This document shows, piece by piece, positions 1 through 4,696 of a DNA stretch of 5,946 bases. Positions within the stretch are counted from its first letter, which is position 1. The number at the start of each line of letters is the position of its first letter. The stretch spans positions 1-5,946 of the forward strand of contig SPDA01000143.1 of the NCBI GenBank assembly GCA_004525155.1. Reading direction: 5' to 3'. The notes beneath the pieces were generated by a model. The model ran no database searches, was not told the DNA's origin, and saw nothing but the letters and a program-made list of their open reading frames with translations. This DNA comes from Spirochaetales bacterium. GTDB taxonomy: Bacteria > Spirochaetota > Spirochaetia > SPDA01. Made by a program: the position numbers and the translations under genes.

Positions 1-848
1 GCGCTCTTGGAAGAAATTCCATACCCGGGGCCGGCACTGCCGACTTTACCGACTATATCCAGACGGATGCGGCCATAAACCAGGGCAATTCCGGAGGAGC
101 ACTGGTAAATCTTAATGGAGAAGTTGTCGGCATGAACAGCTGGATAGCCTCCAATTCCGGCGGCAATATAGGTCTAGGTTTCTCTATTCCCATCAACACC
201 GCTAAAAAGGACATTGAATCGCTTATCAGCAAGGGAAAAATCGAATACGGCTGGCTAGGCGCCTCCATAGGAAGCGTACCCGATGATCTGGCCGCGGATA
301 TGAAACTTGCAGGTGCGAACGGCGCGTTTATCTACAATATTTTCAGGGGATCACCCGCGGACCTGGCAGGCATTGTTCCCGGCGACTTTGTTACCGCGCT
401 GAACGGCACACCGGTAAAAAATTCAAACCAGCTGCTGCAGATGATCGGTAATCTCTCACCCGGCGACAGGGCCTCTTTCGATATCATCCGTGCAGGTTCA
501 AAGACAAACCTGACGGCAAAAATAGCGGTTCGGGCTGCCGAAGAAGAAATAGCCAAACAGGCGGGCCAGGTCTGGCCGGGCATGTACATCGCCAATGTAA
601 ACGACGATGTCCGTAAATCATTGTCACTGCCGGCCGGCGTAAAAGGCGTGGTAATCGCCTCGGTCGACAAGGGAAGTGCCTCGGAAATAGCGGGCCTGCG
701 GCAGGGAGATGTCATCGAGAAAATCGGCGACAGGAACATAGGTTCAACTGCGGATTTTTACTCCCTCATGGGTCAAAAAACAGGCGCAGAAATCTCCTTC
801 CGCGTATTCCGCCAGGGCGTGGAAATTTCGGTGGGAATTGTACGTTAG
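1..848 (+). CDS. DegP/HtrA-family periplasmic serine protease, C-terminal part (5' end outside the window)
   Basis: This is a trypsin-like serine endoprotease of the DegP/HtrA family, which cleaves misfolded envelope proteins in the periplasm. Reading begins in frame at base 3 and gives 281 residues to the TAG stop at 846-848. The catalytic serine sits in GNSGGAL (visible Ser30, codon 90-92), preceded by the family motif IQTDAAIN and followed by [11 protein letters not shown], which ends the protease domain. PDZ1 spans about visible residues 81-178 (YGWLGASIG, then [14 protein letters not shown]). PDZ2 spans about 193-281 ([22 protein letters not shown]) and runs to the C-terminus, the usual DegP layout. 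The catalytic His and Asp and the signal peptide lie upstream of the window. The internal ATG at 132 lies after the active-site serine and is not the start. I cannot separate DegP, DegQ and MucD subtypes from this fragment. The family call is secure. Confidence 0.95.
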   Translation, partial: ALGRNSIPGAGTADFTDYIQTDAAINQGNSGGALVNLNGEVVGMNSWIASNSGGNIGLGFSIPINTAKKDIESLISKGKIEYGWLGASIGSVPDDLAADMKLAGANGAFIYNIFRGSPADLAGIVPGDFVTALNGTPVKNSNQLLQMIGNLSPGDRASFDIIRAGSKTNLTAKIAVRAAEEEIAKQAGQVWPGMYIANVNDDVRKSLSLPAGVKGVVIASVDKGSASEIAGLRQGDVIEKIGDRNIGSTADFYSLMGQKTGAEISFRVFRQGVEISVGIVR

Positions 849-891
849 CCTCCAATAAGAGTTCTTGTTAGAAGAGCTTTTTCATCCCCTT

Positions 892-921
892 GGGGAGGAA
901 GTAATTCCTCCCCTTTTTTTT
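892..921 (+). terminator. Rho-independent terminator of the DegP-like gene
   Basis: A perfect 9-bp stem (GGGGAGGAA at 892-900 with TTCCTCCCC at 905-913) closes a GTAA tetraloop of the GNRA type and is followed at once by eight T (914-921). It lies 43 bases after the protease stop. On the minus strand there is no T-run after the stem, so it works in the + direction only. Its last two T also form part of the stop codon of the convergent DUF3786 gene. Confidence 0.93.
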
Positions 922-1531
922 ATACCGGACGAAGGAACAATTCGATGCTCATCATGGCAACTGCCCAGATAATGTCGCCTGGCAGATGGTGTCTGCAGGA
1001 GGAGTCAAAGAGCAGTGTTGCCTCCGCCGGGAACTCATCACTTTCCGCCCAGAGGGCCAGCACCAGCGGGATTCTCGGAAAAGCATACATAAGAATGCCG
1101 GCGTCTCCGCAGTCATACTGAACACCGCCCAAGGTTTTTCCTTTTTCAAGAAAACCCGCCGTATCGGAACCATATAAACGCGACACGCGATCAAGAGGAA
1201 GCATGTGCGTTCCTTTGCGGTAAATCTCCCCCCCGGGAAGCTCCTTCGGATGTATAAGCCGCTCCGCAAGGGGCAGATCTTTCGCGTAAACCAGATAGTG
1301 CAGCGCTCCGATCCCCGCAAATTCGCCGAGCCCTTCCAGGAGATGCCTGCCTTCTTCGGTAGCTGCAGTAATGGTTTTTTTTCCTGGGGAAAGGTCCATA
1401 TCGGCATTAAACATCTTCAGAATGTATGCATCACGGATCTTGTCATAATCTGCCAGGGTCCGCGTGCAGGCCTCTTCAGCATCCAGGGCAGCTATTTTTT
1501 CCCACAGCAGGTCTTCAGGATCTTCACTCAT
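920..1531 (-). CDS. DUF3786 domain-containing protein of unknown function
   Basis: The 203-residue product has no known biochemical function. The C-terminal half shows the pattern I associate with DUF3786: GDAGILMYAFPRIPLVLALW at about residues 142-161, then a DEFPAE motif and LLFDSS (to about 178), followed by a hydrophobic helix ending IELFLRPV. DUF3786 proteins are found mostly in anaerobic bacteria and are sometimes fused to Fe-S domains. This copy has only three scattered cysteines (22, 141, 179) and no ferredoxin motif. There is no signal peptide or membrane segment, so a cytoplasmic location is inferred. The ATG at 1531 follows a weak GGCGGA about 3 bases upstream. The gene runs head to head with the epimerase gene and tail to tail with the protease gene, and looks monocistronic. 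The family assignment is from memory of the motif; existence of the gene is well supported by frame and composition. Confidence 0.82.
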   Translation of the reverse strand: MSEDPEDLLWEKIAALDAEEACTRTLADYDKIRDAYILKMFNADMDLSPGKKTITAATEEGRHLLEGLGEFAGIGALHYLVYAKDLPLAERLIHPKELPGGEIYRKGTHMLPLDRVSRLYGSDTAGFLEKGKTLGGVQYDCGDAGILMYAFPRIPLVLALWAESDEFPAEATLLFDSSCRHHLPGDIIWAVAMMSIELFLRPV

Positions 1532-1540
1532 GATTCCGCC

Positions 1541-1570
1541 ATTCTATGCCGGTTGCGGACTCAGCATCAA
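1541..1570 (-). promoter_or_regulatory. Possible sigma70-type promoter of the DUF3786 gene
   Basis: On the minus strand, TTGATG (1570-1565) and TAGAAT (1546-1541) are 18 bases apart, matching the sigma70 consensus at 4/6 and 5/6 positions. The start point would be near 1534, leaving only about 3 untranslated bases before the ATG at 1531. An alternative -10 is TATTAT (1610-1605), which shares bases with the epimerase -10 on the other strand and would give a leader of about 65 bases with room for the weak GGCGGA site. The sequence alone does not decide between them. Confidence 0.28.
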
Positions 1571-1603
1571 TACCGTCAGGCCTGCTTTACAAACCCGGCA
1601 ACA

Positions 1604-1622
1604 TATAATATTCTGTGCACAG
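1604..1622 (+). promoter_or_regulatory. Epimerase promoter -10 box with an overlapping palindrome at the predicted start point
   Basis: A perfect TATAAT lies at 1604-1609, about 30 bases before the epimerase ATG. It places the start point near 1616 and gives a leader of about 24 bases that includes the ribosome binding site. No good -35 box is found at 16-18 bases spacing; the only lookalike, TTTACA at 1586-1591, is too close at 12 bases. A perfect 10-bp palindrome CTGTGCACAG (1613-1622) covers the predicted start point and could be an operator. Weak -35 plus operator would fit a regulated promoter, but this is inference. Confidence 0.45.
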
Positions 1623-1627
1623 TATAC

Positions 1628-1633
1628 AGGGGG
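1628..1633 (+). promoter_or_regulatory. Ribosome binding site fixing the epimerase start
   Basis: AGGGGG followed by a 6-base spacer (AAAATA) precedes the ATG at 1640. The frame stays open upstream to 1205, but that part lies antisense to the DUF3786 gene and has no homology to the epimerase family. This site therefore decides the start. Confidence 0.85.
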
Positions 1634-1639
1634 AAAATA

Positions 1640-2044
1640 ATGGTCAGTAAAATCAACCATATCGGTATAGCAGTCAATTCCCTGGAAGCGGCCATCCCAT
1701 TTTACAGGGACGTGCTGAATCTCGAATTCTTAGGGATAGAAACGATTGCGGAACAGAAAGTGAAAGCTGCCATTTTCAAAATCGGGGAAGTGAAAATCGA
1801 GCTCCTTGAGCCCTCATCACCGGACAGTCCCCTGTCAAAACATATCGAAAAGCGGGGCGAAGGAATCCATCATATCGCGTATGAAACGGATGATGTTTCT
1901 GCCAGCCTCTATACCTTTGAGAGCAAGGGTATAGAACTAATCGATCAGAAACCGAAGGACGGCGTTCATGGGATGAAAATCGTCTTCCTCCACCCGAAGT
2001 CAACGGGCAAGGTGCTGACGGAGATTTGTTCGAAGGTGCCTTGA
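1640..2044 (+). CDS. mce: Methylmalonyl-CoA epimerase (VOC superfamily)
   Basis: This 134-residue enzyme is predicted to interconvert (2S)- and (2R)-methylmalonyl-CoA between propionyl-CoA carboxylase and methylmalonyl-CoA mutase, in the cytoplasm. Length matches the family. Two betaalphabetabetabeta halves of the vicinal-oxygen-chelate fold are visible: KINHIGIAVNSLEAAIPFY at the N-terminus and GIHHIAYETDD in the middle. Predicted metal ligands are His7, Glu54 (KIELLEP), His78 (second His of HHIAY) and Glu128 (VLTEI). The Propionibacterium enzyme has Gln at the second of these positions; Glu there with ELLEP is common in other family members. FLHPKSTGKVLTEI near the C-terminus is also characteristic. 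A strong ribosome binding site and a TATAAT box precede the gene. Its usual partners (mutase, small G protein, carboxylase) are not in the window, so it stands alone here. A glyoxalase I-like VOC enzyme is the main alternative, but the motif set favours the epimerase. Confidence 0.9.
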   Translation: MVSKINHIGIAVNSLEAAIPFYRDVLNLEFLGIETIAEQKVKAAIFKIGEVKIELLEPSSPDSPLSKHIEKRGEGIHHIAYETDDVSASLYTFESKGIELIDQKPKDGVHGMKIVFLHPKSTGKVLTEICSKVP

Positions 2045-2059
2045 CCGGACCAAGGCACC
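2035..2059. terminator. Perfect hairpin spanning the epimerase stop codon, possible terminator without a U-run
   Basis: GGTGCCTTG (2035-2043) and CAAGGCACC (2051-2059) form a perfect 9-bp stem around a 7-base loop ACCGGAC. The epimerase stop codon TGA (2042-2044) lies at the top of the left arm and the first loop base. The hairpin sits in the short gap between two convergent genes, where a bidirectional terminator would be expected. Neither strand has a T-run after the stem, so it is not a canonical intrinsic terminator. It may instead stabilise 3' ends or act with other factors. Confidence 0.5.
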
Positions 2060-2076
2060 ACCGGCTTCAGGAACCG

Positions 2077-2508
2077 TCATTTCGGCTGTTCATAGGCGTA
2101 ATTTATCATCCATTGGACACCATATTTATCAGCAAAACTGCCATAATAGGCGCCCCAAAAGGTATCGCCTAAGGCCATCTCTATTTTCCCTCCGGCAGAG
2201 AGTTTATTATACAGACTATCAGCTTCTTCCTTGCTTTCCGCATTGATCATGATGTAGAAATTATTCCCTGTCCTTATGGAATGTCCCATCGATTCCAATC
2301 CGTCACTGCCCATGAGGACTGGACCTTTTCCGAGCGGTAATGAAACATGCATTATTCTGTCCTGTTCGTTTTTGGGCAGCCTGCTGCCTTCCGGCATGTC
2401 CTTAAAGCGCTGGAATGTTAAAAACTCTCCGCCGAATACGGATTTATAGAAATTAAACACTTCCTCCGTTTTACCCATGAAATTCAAATAGGGGTTAATA
2501 GTTACCAT
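2077..2508 (-). CDS. PhnB-like VOC-superfamily protein (glyoxalase/3-demethylubiquinone methyltransferase-like fold)
   Basis: The 143-residue product belongs to the PhnB/YjdN-type group of the VOC superfamily. Despite family names that mention phosphonate or ubiquinone methyltransferase, these proteins have no settled reaction. The N-terminal signature INPYLNFMGKTEEVFNFYKSVFGGEF (residues 4-29) is clear. The middle carries IMHVSLPLG with His54, a possible metal ligand, then LMGSDG. The C-terminal WGAYYGSFADKYGVQWMINY motif is diagnostic. Length is typical. GAGGAG (2520-2515) six bases before the ATG at 2508 fixes the start. The gene is tail to tail with the epimerase, another VOC protein, but the two belong to different subfamilies. 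Its DNA is visibly AT-richer than its neighbours (23 G+C in 60 bases at 2101-2160, against 36 in 60 at 3421-3480 in the LacI gene), which hints at separate origin. Substrate is unknown. Confidence 0.9.
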   Translation of the reverse strand: MVTINPYLNFMGKTEEVFNFYKSVFGGEFLTFQRFKDMPEGSRLPKNEQDRIMHVSLPLGKGPVLMGSDGLESMGHSIRTGNNFYIMINAESKEEADSLYNKLSAGGKIEMALGDTFWGAYYGSFADKYGVQWMINYAYEQPK

Positions 2509-2527
2509 GATACTCTCCTCTTCAATT

Positions 2528-2559
2528 ATTACAAATATAATAATAATTCAGCAGAATTA
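2528..2559 (-). promoter_or_regulatory. A/T-rich promoter region of the PhnB-like gene with an inverted repeat
   Basis: The bases just upstream of the PhnB-like gene are strongly A/T-rich. TGTAAT (2533-2528, minus strand) is a 5/6 match to a -10 box. An inverted repeat TAATTC-AGCA-GAATTA (2544-2559, plus-strand reading) lies where the -35 region would be and could be an operator. No convincing -35 hexamer is present. Confidence 0.28.
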
Positions 2560-2578
2560 ACACAGATTTTCATGACTT

Positions 2579-2737
2579 TTAACCCTGATCAGCCTCAAGA
2601 ATATCCTGAACACGCTTCCGTAATATACCTTCTACTGCATTATTCCAAAAGTCTTTGCCCGTTTCACCGCTTACCATGCCGCCGCAATCAAATGTTCCAG
2701 CGATGATAATTCTGCGGGAGCTGTAAACGGCTTTCAC
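2579..2737 (-). pseudogene. Possible small ORF or gene remnant, not recognised
   Basis: This reading frame continues from antisense sequence within the tRNA gene, but its last 52 or so residues look protein-like: VKAVYSSRRIIIAGTFDCGG followed by MVSGETGKDFW and an amphipathic stretch ending LRKRVQDILEADQG before TAA. A possible start is the GTG at 2737, with no good ribosome binding site (GCGGAA lies about 13 bases upstream). I do not recognise a family. It could be a short uncharacterised gene, the degraded C-terminus of a longer gene, or chance coding. The rest of 2509-2811 holds the PhnB-like promoter region and the tRNA terminator; I see nothing else there. Confidence 0.2.
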
Positions 2738-2759
2738 TACTTGACTAATTTTCCGCTTG

Positions 2760-2800
2760 AAAAAACAAAACCCGGCTCTGTATTTTGTTACAAAGCCGGG
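2760..2800 (-). terminator. Rho-independent terminator of the tRNA-Val gene
   Basis: On the minus strand CCCGGCTTTGT (2800-2790) pairs with ACAGAGCCGGG (2781-2771) in an 11-bp stem with one G-U pair and an 8-base loop, followed by TTTTGTTTTTT (2770-2760). It begins 12 bases after the tRNA discriminator base. A smaller competing hairpin, AAAGCC-G-GGCTTT at 2793-2805, overlaps the first arm. Confidence 0.93.
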
Positions 2801-2811
2801 CTTTAGGTAGG

Positions 2812-2885
2812 TGGGCGACATAAGATTCGAACTTACGACCCCTTGCGTGTCGAGCAAGTGCTCTAACCAACTGAGCTAGCCGCCC
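2812..2885 (-). tRNA. tRNA-Val, anticodon GAC, with C at position 33
   Basis: A 74-base cloverleaf reads on the minus strand. The acceptor arm GGGCGGC pairs with GTCGCCC (one G-U). The D arm is GCTC/GAGC with loop AGTTGGTTA. The anticodon stem CTTGC/GCAAG encloses the loop TCGACAC, the variable loop is GGGTC, and the T arm GTAAG/CTTAT holds the invariant TTCGAAT. The anticodon at 2851-2849 is GAC, so it should read the valine codons GUC and GUU. The discriminator is A and is followed by CCT, so the CCA end is not encoded and must be added by tRNA nucleotidyltransferase. The odd feature is C at position 33 (base 2852), where almost all tRNAs have U for the U-turn. All stems are intact, so it does not look like a decayed gene. 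It stands alone, with its own promoter and terminator. Confidence 0.93.
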
Positions 2886-2902
2886 TCTTGAAAAGACAAA
2901 TT

Positions 2903-2931
2903 ACCTTAGCACAGCTTTTATTTTTAGTAAA
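2903..2931 (-). promoter_or_regulatory. Probable promoter of the tRNA-Val gene
   Basis: On the minus strand TTTACT (2931-2926) lies 17 bases from TAAGGT (2908-2903). The latter is preceded by TGC, giving an extended -10 (TGn). The start point would be near 2896, about 11 bases before the mature tRNA, a short leader of the kind usual for tRNA genes. The -10 hexamer itself is a poor match (3/6), so the call rests on the extended element and spacing. Confidence 0.45.
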
Positions 2932-2954
2932 GACCATCACTAAACCGGTCAGCT

Positions 2955-2967
2955 CTGCCGCCGGCAG
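2955..2967. promoter_or_regulatory. 13-bp palindrome between tRNA-Val and the LacI-family gene, possible operator
   Basis: CTGCCG-C-CGGCAG is a perfect inverted repeat with a one-base centre. It lies 22 bases before the predicted -35 of the LacI-family gene and about 24 bases upstream of the tRNA -35 on the other strand. LacI-type regulators often bind short palindromes near their own promoter, so autoregulation is possible. It lacks the A/T-flanked central CG common in this family, so the assignment is weak. Confidence 0.25.
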
Positions 2968-2989
2968 CACCTGTTTGGCCGCCCGATGC

Positions 2990-3018
2990 TTGCCTCCCCG
3001 GCGCAGTCCCTTTATACT
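2990..3018 (+). promoter_or_regulatory. Promoter of the LacI-family gene, predicted to give a leaderless mRNA
   Basis: TTGCCT (2990-2995) and TATACT (3013-3018) are exactly 17 bases apart, matching the sigma70 consensus at 4/6 and 5/6 positions. The -10 ends 6 bases before the ATG at 3025, so transcription should begin at or within a base or two of the A of the start codon. No Shine-Dalgarno-like sequence lies before this ATG, which agrees with leaderless translation. Confidence 0.55.
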
Positions 3019-3024
3019 TCCGCT

Positions 3025-4035
3025 ATGCCTCTGACTCTTAAGGATATTGCGCACATGGCAGGCGTGTCCGCATCCACCGTCTCTCGGGTATTGAGCCGGG
3101 ACCCGCGTATTTCGGACACCACTGTTAACCGGGTAAACGCAGTTCTTCAAAAAACCGGCTACCGGATGAATTCAGTGGCGCGCAGTCTTAAAACGAACCG
3201 CACCCTGACCGTCGGGTTCTCGGCGCCGGATATCGCCAACGACTTTTTCATGACCCTGGCCCTTGGCGTCGAATCGAGGCTCTCGGAAGCCGGGTACAGC
3301 CTCATCATCTGCAACAACAGCGAAAACCAGGCAAGGGAACGGCGGAACATTCAGCTCTTTCTGCAGAAGTGCGTGGACGGCATAATCTGCATACCTGTTT
3401 CCGGCAGGGGCGGCGGCCTCGCAGCGGCCCGGGATGAAGGCGTTCCGCTTGTTCTCGTGGACCGCCTGATAGAGGATTTTTCCTGCGACGCGGTGCTTGC
3501 GGATAATACGGCAGGCAGTTTCGGGGCCTCGGATTACCTGCTTTCCAGCGGCATCCGGCGTCTCGGTTTTATAGGCGGCGATATGGCTCTTACCTCCGCC
3601 CGCGAGCGTTACACTGGATACGAAAAGGCGCTTGAAAAACAGGGGCTTAAGCCGGACAGAAAAATTATCCGTTTCGGTGATTTTCACATGGAGAGCGGCT
3701 ATCAACTCATGAAGTCCCTCATGGATCTAAAAGAGCCGCCGGAACATGTATTTATCGCCAACCATTACATGAGCATCGGAGCCGTCAAATACCTCATGGA
3801 CGTAAGGTATAATCCCGCATCAGGTCCCTACATATCCAACTTCGACGACATGGGCATCATTCCCTACCTGGGGTTTACCAGGGTTACGGTAGCCCAGCCG
3901 ATGGAGGAAATAGGCAGGCAGGCCGCTGAACTGCTTTTAAAGCGCATAAAAGATCCGGCCGGCGAAACAGGCACATTGCAGCCGGAGATCCGGAGGCTCC
4001 CCACCGCCCTGCATGTTCACGGCACAGCGGATTAA
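3025..4035 (+). CDS. LacI-family transcriptional regulator
   Basis: The 336-residue product is a DNA-binding repressor or activator of the LacI/GalR family. The N-terminal helix-turn-helix is classic: LTLKDIAHMAGVSASTVSRV at residues 3-22, then GYRMNSVARSLKTNRT (45-60) with the hinge leucine Leu55 that wedges into the DNA minor groove. Residues from about 62 form a periplasmic-binding-protein-like effector domain, with VDR at about 145-147, SARERYTGYEKAL at about 191-203, and FDDMG and VTVAQPMEEIG near the C-terminus. The usual AND motif that supplies a sugar-contacting Asp reads ANH here (His247), while the Arg of RYTGY is kept. An in-frame ATG at 2986 lies upstream of the predicted promoter and adds residues before the normal HTH start, so 3025 is preferred. 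The effector and target genes are unknown. The flavin reductase gene 86 bases downstream may be a target or co-transcribed. Confidence 0.94.
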   Translation: MPLTLKDIAHMAGVSASTVSRVLSRDPRISDTTVNRVNAVLQKTGYRMNSVARSLKTNRTLTVGFSAPDIANDFFMTLALGVESRLSEAGYSLIICNNSENQARERRNIQLFLQKCVDGIICIPVSGRGGGLAAARDEGVPLVLVDRLIEDFSCDAVLADNTAGSFGASDYLLSSGIRRLGFIGGDMALTSARERYTGYEKALEKQGLKPDRKIIRFGDFHMESGYQLMKSLMDLKEPPEHVFIANHYMSIGAVKYLMDVRYNPASGPYISNFDDMGIIPYLGFTRVTVAQPMEEIGRQAAELLLKRIKDPAGETGTLQPEIRRLPTALHVHGTAD

Positions 4036-4107
4036 GGTACCGCAAATCCTGTTTCACGGCATCTTGTTCTTCAGGCCCTGATATGGCATTATTCACGGAC
4101 TATCGCG

Positions 4108-4113
4108 AAGGAG
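4108..4113 (+). promoter_or_regulatory. Ribosome binding site fixing the flavin reductase start
   Basis: AAGGAG lies 8 bases before the ATG at 4122. The in-frame ATG at 4083 has no such site and would add 13 residues absent from the family. A weak promoter-like pair, TTGTTC (4064-4069) and CATTAT (4087-4092) at 17 bases, could start transcription just ahead of this site; otherwise the gene is read from the LacI promoter. Confidence 0.85.
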
Positions 4114-4121
4114 TACACACA

Positions 4122-4634
4122 ATGGCGGCGCCCTGGAAGGAAATCAGACCCGAGGACATTAAAGATAATGTTTTTAATCTAATAGGCGAAAACTGGATGC
4201 TCATTACCGCGGGAACGCAATCATCCTGGAACACCATGACGGCGTCCTGGGGCACTCTGGGCGTTCTCTGGGAGAAGCAGGTTGCGATCTGTTTTGTCAG
4301 GCCCACACGCCATACTTTTAAATTTATCAATGCGCAGGAGTATTTCACCCTGTCGTTTTTTTCCGAACAGTACAGGAAGGCTCTCGATTTCTGCGGTTCT
4401 CACTCGGGGAAGGATACGGACAAGGCAAAGGCGACAGGTTTGATCCCGGCGGAACTGGACGGTAAAGCCGTTACGTTTGAACAGGCCAGGCTGGTGCTTC
4501 TGTGCAGAAAGCTGTACACCCAGGATTTTGACAACTCCCGTTTTCTGGACAGGGATATAGAATCCCTCTACCCGCAGAAAGACTATCACAGGCTCTTTAT
4601 CGGAGAGATTACCCGCAGCCTTGCCGTGGTATAG
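4122..4634 (+). CDS. Flavin reductase-like (flavoredoxin-type FMN-binding) protein
   Basis: The 170-residue product matches the flavin reductase-like family, FMN-binding split-barrel proteins that reduce flavins with NAD(P)H or pass electrons as flavoredoxins. Visible family motifs are NVFNLIGENWMLITAG (16-31), NTMTASWGTLG (37-47), which forms part of the FMN site, FVRPTRHTF (58-66), FTLSFF (75-80) and CGSHSGKDTDK (91-101) with TGLIPAEL after it. This spelling is typical of small single-domain members in anaerobes and Bacteroidetes, not of the monooxygenase-linked reductases. No signal peptide is present, so it is likely cytoplasmic. It follows the LacI-family gene in the same direction after 86 bases and converges with the DUF4139 gene; no canonical terminator is seen in the 62-base gap. 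The electron partner is unknown. Confidence 0.92.
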   Translation: MAAPWKEIRPEDIKDNVFNLIGENWMLITAGTQSSWNTMTASWGTLGVLWEKQVAICFVRPTRHTFKFINAQEYFTLSFFSEQYRKALDFCGSHSGKDTDKAKATGLIPAELDGKAVTFEQARLVLLCRKLYTQDFDNSRFLDRDIESLYPQKDYHRLFIGEITRSLAVV

Positions 4635-4696
4635 GTATAGTACCGCAGCCTGCCGGATAATGTAAGGCAGAGGCCGGGACAGGTCCGCGGCGCCCC

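Noticed and set aside
1205..1639. In-frame extension of the epimerase upstream of its ATG
   Set aside because: It is antisense to the DUF3786 gene, carries no family motif, and a strong ribosome binding site and promoter lie directly before 1640.
2986..3024. Upstream ATG for the LacI-family protein
   Set aside because: It lies before the predicted -35/-10 elements, has no Shine-Dalgarno sequence, and adds residues before a normal LacI N-terminus (MPLTLKDIA).
2863..3150. Minus-strand open frame of 95 codons
   Set aside because: It runs antisense through the LacI gene start, the promoter region and the tRNA, with no recognisable protein character or ribosome binding site.
3172..3705. Long minus-strand open frame of 177 codons
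   Set aside because: It is the antisense shadow of the LacI effector domain, a common effect in GC-rich genes; the + strand product is a clear family member.
4648..4674. Possible terminator between the flavin reductase and DUF4139 genes
   Set aside because: CTGCC/GGCAG gives only a 5-bp stem with an 11-base loop and a bulged extension, and no T-run follows on either strand.
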